Under the pieces are notes generated by a model, which worked only from the letters and a program-made list of their open reading frames with translations, did not search any database and was not told the origin of the DNA. Made by a program: the position numbers and the translations under genes. Of a stretch of 48,339 bases of DNA, positions 1-8,639 are shown piece after piece. How positions within the stretch are numbered: the first letter of the stretch is position 1; every line of letters begins with the position of its first letter. The stretch is taken from positions 1-48,339 of the forward strand of contig JAEUTF010000131.1 in the NCBI GenBank assembly GCA_016788185.1, given 5' to 3'. The DNA comes from Bacteroidia bacterium (lineage in GTDB: Bacteria; Bacteroidota; Bacteroidia; AKYH767-A; OLB10).

Positions 1-1
1 G

Positions 2-469
2 AAAATCGGTGCCGCGCCGGCGCTGAAGAAGGAGAACCTGACCACCGTGATGGAAAACGCCATCGATTATATCCGTACCCGGGCTTCTTCCCGCGTGAAT
101 TTCAAACTGGAGAACCTCCAGAGTTACCACGTGGAGGCGCCACTCAACGTACCCCTTTTCGAGTGGGTGCTGGAAAACCTTTTCAAGAACGCCATCGACG
201 CGATGAGCGGCGAAGGCACTATAACGGTGCGTATTACCGATCAACACCAGTTTGTTTACCTTGACATTGCCGATACCGGCAAAGGCATCCCCAAATCACG
301 CTATAAAACCGTTTTCAAGCCGGGGTTCACCAGCAAGAACCGGGGCTGGGGCCTCGGGCTTTCGCTTTCCAAGCGTATTGTGGAGGAATACCACGGTGGT
401 CAGATCTTTGTGAAAAGTTCCGAGCTTAACAAAGGCACCACCTTCCGCATCGTGTTGCGGAAATCCTGA
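2..469 (+). CDS. Sensor histidine kinase, C-terminal fragment (ATPase domain)
   Basis: The reading frame is open from base 2, so this is the last 155 residues of a longer protein whose start lies outside the window. The HATPase_c ATP-binding domain is clear: an N-box (ENLFKNAIDAM), a G1 box (DTGKGIP) and a G2 box (GWGLGLSLSKRI), followed by the usual terminal beta strands (GTTFRIVL). It should bind ATP to autophosphorylate the histidine of a two-component kinase; the His-containing dimerisation helix and the sensor domain are not visible. An internal ATG at 47 is not the true start because homologous sequence continues upstream of it. No response regulator follows directly. The family is certain, the signal sensed is unknown. 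Confidence 0.93.
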   Translation, partial: KIGAAPALKKENLTTVMENAIDYIRTRASSRVNFKLENLQSYHVEAPLNVPLFEWVLENLFKNAIDAMSGEGTITVRITDQHQFVYLDIADTGKGIPKSRYKTVFKPGFTSKNRGWGLGLSLSKRIVEEYHGGQIFVKSSELNKGTTFRIVLRKS

Positions 470-527
470 TCCGGCCTGGAGGGCTGCGACACCTGCGGCG
501 GACAGGCGAAGAAAAAACCCCTGCTTT

Positions 528-559
528 TTTGTTCAGGAACGGGAATTCATGTACTTTCG
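528..559 (+). promoter_or_regulatory. Bacteroidota-type promoter for the propeller protein
   Basis: TTTG at 528-531 and TACTTTCG at 552-559 are separated by 20 bases, close to the TTTG-N19-TAnnTTTG consensus of the Bacteroidota housekeeping sigma factor. The -7 box covers the ATG at 549, which argues that translation starts at 582 or 594 instead. Confidence 0.6.
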
Positions 560-581
560 GTACTCACAGAAACCCTTGATT

Positions 582-2333
582 ATGCTACGAAAAATGTATT
601 TGTTGTTGTGCCTTCTCCTGGCGGGCAACGCCGCTGCCCAGCAACTCAATTTTGTATGGGCCAAAGGCATGGGTGCCCCGAACGCCATGGGCAATGCTGG
701 CGCCACGGGCATCAACATGTGTCACGATGTTCTGGGGAATGTGTACCTGGCGGGCACCTTTCAGGATACGGTTGATTTCGATCCGGGCCCCGGCACCTTT
801 TTCATGAGTTCTACCACCATGTACGATGTATTTATTCTGAAACTGGATCAGAGCGGAAATTTTCAGTGGGCGAAGCGTCTCACCGGTGGCGATAACGAGG
901 GGCCGACCAGCATCGCCATGGACAACGCCGGCAACCTGCTCCTGTTTGGCGAGTTCAAGGCGTCCATGGATTTTGATCCTGACAGTGCCGCTTCCTTTGT
1001 CCTTACTTCCTACGGCGCATCGGATGCCTACCTGGTCAAACTCAGTGCCAGCGGCGCGTTTATCTGGGCCCGTCAGTTTGGAGGCAGCGATGCCGACCGT
1101 GGCAATACGATGGTGATTGATGATACCGGGCACATCCTCATCGGAGGCTTGTTCAAAGGCACTGCCGATTTTGATCCCTCGGCCGCGACCAGCCTGCTGA
1201 ACTCCAATGGCGGCAACGATGCTTACCTGGCCAAAATCAGTCCCACGGGCAACCTGGTGTGGGTGAAATCCTACGGAGGACCTTACTGGGATGAGATTCA
1301 TAGCATATGCGTGAGTCCCTCCGGTCACATTTACGCCGCCGGAAGTTTTATCGACAATGTTGATTTTGATCCGGGAGCCGGCATCTTCAGCATTTCCACC
1401 CCCAACACCACCACGGCCACGGTCATCTGGCACATCAGCAGCAGCGGGAATTTTACCTGGGCCAGGCCGGTCCTTGCAAGTTCACCCAACGGTCATATAA
1501 CGCCTACGGGTATCCACTATCACAATACCGGAGTACTTTTTGTAAGCGGCTATTTCGATCAGTCGGCGGATTTTAATCCCGACGTGAATGCCGATTCGGT
1601 ACTTTCTTCGGTGGCGGGCAGCCAGGATCTTTTCCTGCTGAAACTGGACGATGCCGGGCTGTTCCGGTGGGTGCGCAGCATTGGCAACAACAACATTGAC
1701 GCCAGTTCCTGTGTGATCAGCGATGCGGCGGGCCATTGTTACTTCAAGGGTTCTTTCGGCGGAACCCTGGACATTGATCCGCATCCGGTAAACAGCAGCA
1801 CCATCAGTTCAGGGGGCGGTCCCGGCAGCAGGAGTGAATACCTGGCGGTGTTGGATCCTTCCGGCAATTTTACCTGGGGGGCAAAAACGGAAGGCTTCAG
1901 TGTCGGGTACCGCGGCAACATCATCGACCTCGACCAGCATCGCTTTTACCATGCCGGGCAGTTTGGTGGAACCGTTGATTTTGATCCTGCATCCTCTGTG
2001 TTTAACCTCAGCTCGGCACCGGCCACCGGAACGGCCTTTCTGGTACAGCTAAACCGGAGCAGCACAGGCCTGGACGGGCCTTCCGCTGCGGCATCGTTCT
2101 GCAGCCTCGTTCCGAATCCCGCCAGCGACCTCTTTCAGGTCCGTAGCTCACGTTCGCTGAACAAGGCTTCCATCCACCTCCTTGACGCGTCCGGTAAAGT
2201 TGTTTTACGTGAAACGAACCTGAACGGAACCGTCTTCAACCTGGATGTGCAGGGCCTGAGCCCGGGCACCTATCTGGTCGAAATCATGGATGCTTCCGGG
2301 CGGGAGGCGCACAAGCTGCTCATAGAGCGGTAG
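582..2333 (+). CDS. Secreted seven-repeat beta-propeller (SBBP-like) protein with T9SS type A sorting domain
   Basis: About 583 residues. The N-terminus (MLRKMYLLLCLLLAG...AAAQ) is a signal peptide. The body has seven repeats of roughly 60-75 residues, each carrying a D-(F/I)-(D/N)-P motif after a G-x-F strand (for example TVDFDPGPG, ADFDPSAA, LDIDPHPV) and many a 'DAYLxKL...G.F.WA' strand pair. This fits SBBP beta-propeller repeats, and seven copies would close one seven-bladed ring. The last 75 residues (VPNPASD...GTYLVEI...HKLLIER) form a T9SS type A C-terminal domain, so the protein should cross the outer membrane and be surface-attached or released. The start at 582 was chosen over 549 because an upstream -7 box overlaps 549. 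The ligand is unknown. Confidence 0.85.
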   Translation: MLRKMYLLLCLLLAGNAAAQQLNFVWAKGMGAPNAMGNAGATGINMCHDVLGNVYLAGTFQDTVDFDPGPGTFFMSSTTMYDVFILKLDQSGNFQWAKRLTGGDNEGPTSIAMDNAGNLLLFGEFKASMDFDPDSAASFVLTSYGASDAYLVKLSASGAFIWARQFGGSDADRGNTMVIDDTGHILIGGLFKGTADFDPSAATSLLNSNGGNDAYLAKISPTGNLVWVKSYGGPYWDEIHSICVSPSGHIYAAGSFIDNVDFDPGAGIFSISTPNTTTATVIWHISSSGNFTWARPVLASSPNGHITPTGIHYHNTGVLFVSGYFDQSADFNPDVNADSVLSSVAGSQDLFLLKLDDAGLFRWVRSIGNNNIDASSCVISDAAGHCYFKGSFGGTLDIDPHPVNSSTISSGGGPGSRSEYLAVLDPSGNFTWGAKTEGFSVGYRGNIIDLDQHRFYHAGQFGGTVDFDPASSVFNLSSAPATGTAFLVQLNRSSTGLDGPSAAASFCSLVPNPASDLFQVRSSRSLNKASIHLLDASGKVVLRETNLNGTVFNLDVQGLSPGTYLVEIMDASGREAHKLLIER

Positions 2334-2407
2334 ACCCGCGGACTCCTTGTGGATACCTAACAGAGGGGGCCCGCCGGCAATCGTAATTTCCCTTACTTTG
2401 CTGCTGC

Positions 2408-3535
2408 ATGGCTGGCATCTATCTTCACATCCCCTTCTGCAGGCAGGCCTGTCATTACTGCGACTTCCATTTCAGTGTTTCACACAAGGGCCGGGAGGAG
2501 GTCCTGGCGGCCATGCGGCAGGAGCTGAACCTGCGGGCGGCGGAGCTGCAAGGACAGACCGTTCGCACGCTTTATTTCGGCGGAGGCACGCCTTCCCTGC
2601 TTACACGGGATGAGCTCATGCAATTCTTCGACGTTCTTTATGCGGAGTATGCCATACTGCCTGAGGCCGAGATTACCCTGGAAGCCAACCCCGACGATAT
2701 AACGGATGCGTACTTCCGCGAACTGCGGAACACACCGGTGAACCGCCTGAGCATCGGCATTCAGTCGTTTAGGGCGGAAGACCTCCTGGAGATGAACCGC
2801 GCCCATACCCCGGCGCAAGCCCTGAGCTGTGCCCCGCGGGCCGCCGATGCGGGCTTCGGTAATATTTCCATCGACCTTATTTTCGGATGGCCCCGCATGG
2901 AGCAGGAGGACTGGCAGCAGAATGTAGCCACCGCCTTTTCGCTGCCCATCACGCACCTCAGCTGTTACGGCCTCACCATAGAGCCGCGTACCGCCCTGTC
3001 CTGGCAAATTGTAAAAGGCCTTCGACATCCGCCCGATGAGGAAAAAGCCGCCATGCAGTATGAATACCTCCTCGGCGAAGCCGAACGGCTTGGATTCCCC
3101 TGGTACGAAATCTCAAATTTCAGCAAGCCCGGATTTCAATCGAAGCACAATACCGCCTATTGGCAGGGTGTGGACTACCTGGGCATCGGCCCTTCCGCGC
3201 ACTCCTTTAACGGAAACCAGCGCAGCTGGAATGTACGCAGCAATGCTGCGTATCTGTCCGGCATGCAGCGGGGGCAGCGGGAGTTTGAATCCGAAGTGCT
3301 GAGCAGCGCCGAGAAATTTCACGAACTCATGCTCACCTCCTTGCGGGTGAGGGAAGGCTTGTGGCTCGGGAAGCTGAGGCAGGAGTACGGTGAAGCGATC
3401 ACCGGGCAGGTGCTGGAGGCGGCACAGCCTTTTATTTCGAAGGGCTGGATGCTGCGTGAAAACGAGCGACTGAGTCTCAGCCCTGCCGGACTGCTTCTGG
3501 CCGATAAAATCACCTCCGAACTGTTTATCATCTGA
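2408..3535 (+). CDS. hemW: HemW-type radical SAM protein (haem chaperone / coproporphyrinogen oxidase-like)
   Basis: 375 residues, usual for HemW. The radical-SAM cluster motif is C11-x3-C15-x2-C18 followed by x-F20; HemN has a fourth Cys at that place, so the Phe favours HemW over true oxygen-independent coproporphyrinogen III oxidase. GGGTPS at 58-63 binds S-adenosylmethionine, and the C-terminal HemN_C region is present (HELMLTSLRVREG). HemW family members bind haem and are thought to deliver it to respiratory haem proteins. The gene is followed after two bases by the cyclase-family gene, so the two are probably translated from one message. A TTACTTTG element lies at 2393-2400, directly before the start, leaving a very short leader. 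Confidence 0.92.
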   Translation: MAGIYLHIPFCRQACHYCDFHFSVSHKGREEVLAAMRQELNLRAAELQGQTVRTLYFGGGTPSLLTRDELMQFFDVLYAEYAILPEAEITLEANPDDITDAYFRELRNTPVNRLSIGIQSFRAEDLLEMNRAHTPAQALSCAPRAADAGFGNISIDLIFGWPRMEQEDWQQNVATAFSLPITHLSCYGLTIEPRTALSWQIVKGLRHPPDEEKAAMQYEYLLGEAERLGFPWYEISNFSKPGFQSKHNTAYWQGVDYLGIGPSAHSFNGNQRSWNVRSNAAYLSGMQRGQREFESEVLSSAEKFHELMLTSLRVREGLWLGKLRQEYGEAITGQVLEAAQPFISKGWMLRENERLSLSPAGLLLADKITSELFII

Positions 3536-3537
3536 CC

Positions 3538-4287
3538 ATGCAGATCCGACTTGAATACCGCAACCTGTTTTACAAAACCGACCTGAGCCATGCCCTCGAC
3601 ATCAGCATTGCGGTGGAGGCCGGTGAAGGACATGTACGGGCCTGGTACCTCGGTCCTGCCCGCATCGAGCCCGTGCGCATGGGCGATTGGGTCGGAGAAG
3701 TGCGTAGTGGCGCCGCCGTTAACTTCCGCGATGTGTATTTCAATCCCCATGGACATGGTACGCATACCGAAACTCTGGGACATATATCGGCGGAGGATGT
3801 ATCCGTCCGCCGGCATTTCAGGGATTTCTTCTGCTTTGCCCATGTGGTATCGGTGCTGCCTCTCCGCGTGGAAGCGGATGCCCTGATCACCCTGGAGGCG
3901 CTTCGCCGGGCCTGCCCGCAGCCTGCCGAAGCCCTGGTCCTGCGTACCTTGCCGAACAGCACCGGTAAACAAACACAAAATTATTCCAACACCAATCCGG
4001 CCTACCTTGCGGAGGAGGCGGCCCTCTGGCTGCGCGAACAGGGGGTGAAGCACCTGCTCATCGACACGCCTTCGGTCGACCGCGAGGAAGACGGCGGAAA
4101 GCTGCTGGCGCATCATGCTTTCTGGAATTATCCGCAGGCACCACGCACCGGGGCCACCATCACCGAACTGGTTTTTGTACCCGATGAAATCAGCGACGGA
4201 CTGTACTTTATGAACCTGCAGGTGGCCGCCTTCGAAAACGATGCCGCCCCTTCGCGTCCGCTTTTGTTTGCCCTGGAGGAAGACTGA
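3538..4287 (+). CDS. Cyclase-family metal hydrolase, possible kynurenine formamidase
   Basis: 249 residues of the cyclase/kynurenine formamidase superfamily. The metal-binding signature is seen at H71-G-H73-G-T-H76-T-E78-T-L-G-H82, a variant of HxGTHxDxxxH with Glu in place of Asp. The middle (SNTNPAYLAEEAALWLREQGVKHLLIDTPS, read in parts) matches the family's later substrate-site region, with 'IDTPSVDRE' like the usual 'D.xSxD'. These enzymes hydrolyse amide or ester bonds; the best-known member opens N-formylkynurenine. That role is attractive because two later kynurenine-pathway genes lie in this window, but the superfamily is broad and the exact substrate cannot be read from sequence. It starts two bases after the hemW stop. 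Confidence 0.75.
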   Translation: MQIRLEYRNLFYKTDLSHALDISIAVEAGEGHVRAWYLGPARIEPVRMGDWVGEVRSGAAVNFRDVYFNPHGHGTHTETLGHISAEDVSVRRHFRDFFCFAHVVSVLPLRVEADALITLEALRRACPQPAEALVLRTLPNSTGKQTQNYSNTNPAYLAEEAALWLREQGVKHLLIDTPSVDREEDGGKLLAHHAFWNYPQAPRTGATITELVFVPDEISDGLYFMNLQVAAFENDAAPSRPLLFALEED

Positions 4288-4288
4288 T

Positions 4289-4313
4289 GCGGGAATAGCA
4301 ATTCCGCTTTTTT
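4289..4313 (+). terminator. Probable intrinsic terminator after the hemW-cyclase pair
   Basis: A GC-rich hairpin (GCGG-g-AAT, loop AGCA, ATTCCGC; one bulged G) is followed at once by six T. It starts two bases after the cyclase stop codon. Confidence 0.6.
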
Positions 4314-4477
4314 GAGCCGGATGATACGGGGGGAAAGGAGATTCCCGCTTCCTCCTGCTTCGTCCGGTAATACAGCTTGAAACAAAGAACCAAGCGGACA
4401 TTTTAAAACAGAGGGCCGGGCGGGGGCCTGCGAACCGGGTATTTTCTTACTTTCCGTAAAAATTTAAAACAGAAGTC

Positions 4478-4984
4478 ATGAGCTTAAGACCTGTATTGCT
4501 GGTGATGCTGATGGTACTCGTTCAGACGGCCTGCCGCGACGGACAAAAGATGGTGGAGGTCACCCGTGAAATCGCACCGGGATCGGATCAGCGACCGGAT
4601 GCCCAGATACGCATCGTGGATGAATTTTACCTGGCGCTTACCGGCCGTGATTCGGCGGGCGTGGTCTCGCGATTTGACGAAAATGCAAAGATGATGGGCA
4701 CGGATCCTTTGGAGGACTGGGGTCTGGACTCCATCAAACAATACATGAGCGATCGCATGCGCGACACCACCCGGAAAGCGGTCTTTACCGTGAAGAAACG
4801 CGATGTACGGGTACTGAACGAGGTGATGTACGTTTGTGACGTGCTCGACGTGTCGACCATCAAAGTGCCATTCCGTTGCCTCACCATTACCCGGAAGAAA
4901 GACGGCGTGCAGAAGATAGTCTTCGCCGAATTTTCGGCCCTGGTTAAAAACGCGGACATGCGCAAACTGGAGGCCTTTTACTGA
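4478..4984 (+). CDS. Lipoprotein with NTF2/SnoaL-like domain
   Basis: 168 residues. The N-terminus is a lipoprotein signal peptide with the lipobox LVQTAC, predicted to be cleaved before C19. The rest resembles an NTF2-like (SnoaL/DUF4440-type) cone fold: a helix 'RIVDEFYLALTGRD' then 'FDENAKMMGTDPLEDW', a second helix 'SIKQYMSDRM', and paired beta strands to the end. Such domains are small ligand pockets or enzymes; without a conserved catalytic set the function is open. It stands alone, separated from the preceding operon by a terminator and preceded by a TTACTTTC element around 4448. It should be anchored to the periplasmic face of a membrane. Confidence 0.75.
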   Translation: MSLRPVLLVMLMVLVQTACRDGQKMVEVTREIAPGSDQRPDAQIRIVDEFYLALTGRDSAGVVSRFDENAKMMGTDPLEDWGLDSIKQYMSDRMRDTTRKAVFTVKKRDVRVLNEVMYVCDVLDVSTIKVPFRCLTITRKKDGVQKIVFAEFSALVKNADMRKLEAFY

Positions 4985-5076
4985 TCAGGGCCACAGCATC
5001 ACTCATCGTTTCACGCTCCTTTTTTTATCAGCGCTTTCCTGCCGACCCGGTGAAGGCGGGCCATCCCGAAATGCTT

Positions 5077-5084
5077 TAATTTTG
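5077..5084 (+). promoter_or_regulatory. Bacteroidota -7 element before the ArsC-like gene
   Basis: TAATTTTG is an exact TAnnTTTG match 16 bases before the ATG at 5101. No clear TTTG box was seen about 20 bases upstream. Confidence 0.5.
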
Positions 5085-5100
5085 TACCGGACCATGCAGC

Positions 5101-5451
5101 ATGAAGAAGATCTATCACCTCAGCACCTGCGACACCAACCAGCGCATTCTGAAAGAACTGAAGCCGGGCAAGGAGGTCGTTTTACAAGACATAAAGACCG
5201 AGCCCATCACACCCGCACAACTGGATGAGATGAAAAAACGTGCCGGCTCCTACAGCGCCCTGTTCAGCAAGGTGGCCCGCAAATACCGTTCAATGGGACT
5301 ACACGAACGTGAGCTGACCGAGAAAGAGTACCGGAAGTACATCCTAGAAGAATATACTTTTTTACGCCGGCCTGTCATCCTGGTGGATGATCAGATCTTC
5401 ATCGGAAATGCCGCCAGCGTGGTGAAGGCCGCAGGAGCCGCATTGAAATGA
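5101..5451 (+). CDS. ArsC/Spx-family thioredoxin-fold protein
   Basis: 116 residues, normal for ArsC/Spx proteins. A single N-terminal cysteine (C9 in HLSTCDTNQRIL) sits where arsenate reductases carry theirs, and the C-terminal 'RRPVILVDDQIFIGN' resembles the family's 'RPIv..g.vlig' substrate-loop segment including the Arg. It may use glutathione- or thioredoxin-type chemistry on an oxyanion, or be a redox-sensing relative; the usual 'NP.CsTsrk' context is divergent, so arsenate reduction is not assured. Its stop overlaps the start of the EamA transporter (ATGA at 5448-5451), so the two are translationally coupled and perhaps functionally linked. Confidence 0.8.
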   Translation: MKKIYHLSTCDTNQRILKELKPGKEVVLQDIKTEPITPAQLDEMKKRAGSYSALFSKVARKYRSMGLHERELTEKEYRKYILEEYTFLRRPVILVDDQIFIGNAASVVKAAGAALK

Positions 5452-6344
5452 GTCGCAGCGGAAAGGCCCACCTGGCCGTCCTCCTGGCCAACCTCATTTA
5501 CGGCGCCAACTATTCCATTGCCAAAGAGGTGATGCCCGCCTTTATACAGCCCTTTGGTTTCATTGTGATTCGCGTTAGCGTAGCCGCGTTTCTGTTTTTT
5601 ATCTCCGCGCGCATTTTCTTCCGTGAAAAAATTGAAAAGTCAGACTGGCCCCGGCTCTTCTTCTGCGCCCTCTTCGGAGTGGCCATCAACCAGCTTCTCT
5701 TCTTCAAAGGACTTTCGCTCACCAGCCCGATCAACTCGGGACTTATGATGGTCACCAATCCCATCTTTGTGCTGATACTTTCGGCCCTCTTCCTGCGTGA
5801 GCGCATCGGTACGCGACGTATCCTCGGCATCATCAGCGGCATCAGCGGCGCCGTGTTGCTGATTCTTTACGGAAACAGGTTTTCAACCAGTGTGTCCGAC
5901 CCGTTCGGCGACCTGTGCATCCTGCTCAATTCACTTTCCTATGCCTGCTACCTGGTAATGGTGCTGCCCCTGATGAAAAAATACCATCCGGTAACCATCA
6001 TGAACATCGTTTTTTCCATCGGCACTGTGCTGGTGCTTCCATTCGGGGCGGGAGAATTCATGGAGATCGCGTGGAGTACCTTTACCCTTCCGGTCTGGAT
6101 GGCCACCCTCTTTGTGGTGATCGCCACCACCTTTCTTGCCTATCTTCTCAACACCCTTGCGCTGCGCGAACTCAGTGCCGGCGTGGTGAGCGTGTACATT
6201 TACCTGCAGCCCCTGCTGGCCGCAGCTTTCGCGATGTTGTTGGGCAAGGACGTGCCGAATGCCTTGCACTTGCTGGCCGCCCTGCTCATCTTTGCGGGAG
6301 TATGGCTGACCACCAGGAGTACCGCAGCATCCTTGAAACGCTGA
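5448..6344 (+). CDS. DMT-superfamily (EamA) inner-membrane transporter
   Basis: 298 residues with about ten hydrophobic segments arranged as two EamA repeats of five: the first begins 'HLAVLLANLIYGANYSIAK', the second around 'FGDLCILLNSLSYACYLV'. The linker 'ALFLRERIGTRRILGIISGISGAVLL' is the classic end of an EamA repeat. Members export metabolites or amino acids; the substrate is not predictable. The start codon overlaps the stop of the ArsC-like gene, and it ends about 80 bases before yicC, which has its own promoter element. Confidence is high for the family and low for substrate. Confidence 0.9.
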   Translation: MSRSGKAHLAVLLANLIYGANYSIAKEVMPAFIQPFGFIVIRVSVAAFLFFISARIFFREKIEKSDWPRLFFCALFGVAINQLLFFKGLSLTSPINSGLMMVTNPIFVLILSALFLRERIGTRRILGIISGISGAVLLILYGNRFSTSVSDPFGDLCILLNSLSYACYLVMVLPLMKKYHPVTIMNIVFSIGTVLVLPFGAGEFMEIAWSTFTLPVWMATLFVVIATTFLAYLLNTLALRELSAGVVSVYIYLQPLLAAAFAMLLGKDVPNALHLLAALLIFAGVWLTTRSTAASLKR

Positions 6345-6400
6345 TCGCTCCCGGGGTTTCAGGTCAGCGACTTCTGTTTTAATATCTCTGCCGATTGACG

Positions 6401-6408
6401 TACTTTTG
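6401..6408 (+). promoter_or_regulatory. Bacteroidota -7 element before yicC-gmk
   Basis: TACTTTTG is an exact TAnnTTTG match, with TTTT at 6377-6380 spaced 20 bases upstream. It lies before the ATG at 6426 and overlaps the in-frame GTG at 6408, which therefore is unlikely to be the start. Confidence 0.6.
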
Positions 6409-6425
6409 TGGCTCAAAATCAAGAC

Positions 6426-7298
6426 ATGGTACGATCAATGACCGGGTACGGCAATGCCAAGGGACTCGTGGGGGGACTCAATGTATCGGTGGAAATCCGT
6501 TCACTTAACAGCAAGTTCCTGGAGTTAAACCTTCGTTTACCGGGGCAGTTTCGCGACCGTGAACTGGAGCTGCGTGCCGAACTGGGCAAGCAGCTCGAAC
6601 GAGGCAAAGCCGATCTCAGCATTTCATTCGAGAGCAATGATCTGGCGAAGCGCAGCTCGGTAAACAAGGAAATTTTCAATGCCTATTTTGAGGAGCTGTC
6701 GGCGATTGCCAAAGAATACCATCTCAGTGATGTCAGCCTCTTTGACATGATTCTCCGTATGCCGGCCGTGCTGAATGCCGAGCGCAACGAAGCCGACGAG
6801 GAGCAATGGAAAGAACTCAGGGTGCTCATCGGCCAGGCCATCGAACGCTTCAATGCTTTTCGCGACAACGAAGGGCAGGTGCTGGGAAAAGATGTAACGG
6901 AACGTGTACAATCCATTTTAAGCAGCATCCCCCGACTCGAAGAATTCGAACAGCAGCGGGTGGAGAACATCCGCTTTAAAATCGGCAAGAGCATCGGCGA
7001 GATCATGGAGCAGGCCAACGTGGACCGCAACCGCTTTGAGCAGGAGTTGATTTATTACATTGAGAAACTTGATATTTCTGAAGAGAAAGTACGGCTCAAA
7101 AGTCACTGCGATTATTTCATGCAAACCCTGTCGGGTCCGGAAACCAACGGTAAAAAACTAAGCTTTATCACGCAGGAAATCGGGCGGGAGATCAATACCA
7201 TCGGCGCCAAGGCCAACGATGCTTCGATGCAGCGGATTGTCGTGGAGATGAAGGATGAACTGGAAAAGTTAAAGGAACAACTGGCCAACGTCTTGTGA
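6426..7298 (+). CDS. yicC: YicC-family endoribonuclease
   Basis: 290 residues from the ATG at 6426, which gives the family's typical beginning MVRSMTGYG; a GTG six codons earlier lies in the promoter. The N-terminal YicC domain (EIRSLNSKFLELNLRLP) and the C-terminal DUF1732 region (NRFEQELIYYIEKLDISEE...RLKSH...FITQEIGREINTIGAKAND) are both well conserved. YicC proteins are cytoplasmic ribonucleases linked to RNA turnover and stationary-phase survival. The stop overlaps the GTG start of gmk, and this yicC-gmk pairing is widespread in bacteria. Confidence 0.95.
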   Translation: MVRSMTGYGNAKGLVGGLNVSVEIRSLNSKFLELNLRLPGQFRDRELELRAELGKQLERGKADLSISFESNDLAKRSSVNKEIFNAYFEELSAIAKEYHLSDVSLFDMILRMPAVLNAERNEADEEQWKELRVLIGQAIERFNAFRDNEGQVLGKDVTERVQSILSSIPRLEEFEQQRVENIRFKIGKSIGEIMEQANVDRNRFEQELIYYIEKLDISEEKVRLKSHCDYFMQTLSGPETNGKKLSFITQEIGREINTIGAKANDASMQRIVVEMKDELEKLKEQLANVL

Positions 7299-7906
7299 AA
7301 ATCAATCCAAACTTTCAGCATCGCCTGGTTTTGTTCTGCGGACCCAGTGGCAGTGGTAAAACCACCATTGTTCATCACCTCATGACCGTATTTCCGCAGA
7401 TGCGCTTCAGCATCTCAGCCACCACGCGCGAACGAAGGCCGAATGAAGAGCATGGCCGGGATTATTATTTTCTCAGTCCCGATGAATTCAGGCAGCGCCT
7501 GGCCAGGGGAGAGTTTCTGGAGTGGGAAGAAGTATACAAGGACCGTTTTTACGGAACCCTGAAAAGCGAGGTAGAGCGCATCCTGGCGGGCGGCCACATT
7601 GCCCTCTTTGATGTGGATGTGGAAGGCGGCCTGCAGATCCGAAAGCATTTCGGGCGGCAATTGCTCGACGTCTTCGTGATGCCTCCTTCGGTTGACGATC
7701 TGCACAAGCGCCTGGTGGCAAGGGCGACCGAATCAGAAGAATCACTCTTCCGGCGTCTCGACAAAGCGGAGAAAGAAATGAAATACGCTTTCCGTTTCAA
7801 CCATGTCATCGTAAACCGTGTGCTGGAAGATGCCCGGCGGGAGGCGGAACTCATGGTGCGGAATTTCCTCAGTGAAGAGATTCCCGATCCGGAGGAGCCG
7901 GCCTGA
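7295..7906 (+). CDS. gmk: Guanylate kinase
   Basis: 203 residues. The P-loop GPSGSGKT is at 16-23, the GMP-binding region follows (SATTRERRPNEEHGRDYYF), then 'GEFLEWEEVYKDRFYGT', 'FDVDVEGGLQI' and the lid/adenine region 'RRLDKAEKEMKYAFRFNHVIVN'. It phosphorylates GMP to GDP with ATP, in the cytoplasm. The start is a GTG overlapping the yicC stop (GTGA), so translation is coupled. About 130 bases separate it from nadD on the same strand, a neighbour order common in this phylum. Confidence 0.97.
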   Translation: MKINPNFQHRLVLFCGPSGSGKTTIVHHLMTVFPQMRFSISATTRERRPNEEHGRDYYFLSPDEFRQRLARGEFLEWEEVYKDRFYGTLKSEVERILAGGHIALFDVDVEGGLQIRKHFGRQLLDVFVMPPSVDDLHKRLVARATESEESLFRRLDKAEKEMKYAFRFNHVIVNRVLEDARREAELMVRNFLSEEIPDPEEPA

Positions 7907-8036
7907 GGCAGCACGGCAGTATACGAATCCTCCAAACGAGAGGACCGTCGACATCCTCCCTGCTCATCGTCCTCGCCGGCGGATGCCAACATTGTTTTAT
8001 CTTCACTGATCCTTCCTTCCACCGTCAACCCACGGC

Positions 8037-8612
8037 ATGAACATCGGTCTCTATTTCGGTTCTTTTAATCCCGTTCACAACGGGCACCTGGTCATCGCCG
8101 GGTACCTGGCGGAGTTCAGCGACCTCGACCAGGTCTGGTTGGTGGTATCCCCTCACAATCCCCTGAAGCCGGCCGGCAGTCTCCTCCAGGATTATCACCG
8201 GTATCACCTTGTTGAACGGGGCATCGGCTCCTACAAAAAGCTGAAAGCCTCAAAAATCGAATTCGGGCTTCCCCGGCCTTCCTATACCGTGGTGACCCTG
8301 GCCTACCTGCAGGAGAAATATCCGGCGTACCGCTTTTCGGTCATCATGGGTTCGGACAGCCTCGAGAGCCTGCACAAGTGGAAGGATTACGGGCTGATTC
8401 TGGAAAATCACGCTGTTTACGTATATCCAAGACCGTTACACGATGGCGGTCAGTTTAAGGATCACCCTTCGGTGAAATGGGTGGATGCTCCGCTCATGGA
8501 AATCTCCTCCAGTTTTATCCGCAAGGCGATACGGGAAGGGAAGGACGTGCGGTTTATGATGCCGGAAAGCGTGTCGGATTATATCGACGAAATGAACTTT
8601 TACCGGAAATAG
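8037..8612 (+). CDS. nadD: Nicotinate-nucleotide adenylyltransferase
   Basis: 191 residues. The nucleotidyltransferase signature GSFNPVHNGH carries H14-x-x-H17, and ISSSFIR at 156-162 matches the second ATP-binding motif (ISSTxIR). 'SVIMGSDSLESLHKWKDY' is the NaMN-recognising stretch. It makes deamido-NAD from nicotinate mononucleotide and ATP, the common step of de novo and salvage NAD synthesis. It follows gmk on the same strand; a weak TATCTTCA element at 7998-8005 might give it a separate promoter. It converges on purQ with only 27 bases between stops. Confidence 0.96.
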   Translation: MNIGLYFGSFNPVHNGHLVIAGYLAEFSDLDQVWLVVSPHNPLKPAGSLLQDYHRYHLVERGIGSYKKLKASKIEFGLPRPSYTVVTLAYLQEKYPAYRFSVIMGSDSLESLHKWKDYGLILENHAVYVYPRPLHDGGQFKDHPSVKWVDAPLMEISSSFIRKAIREGKDVRFMMPESVSDYIDEMNFYRK

Positions 8613-8639
8613 GAAAGGTCAGATCAGACCAAGGCCCGC

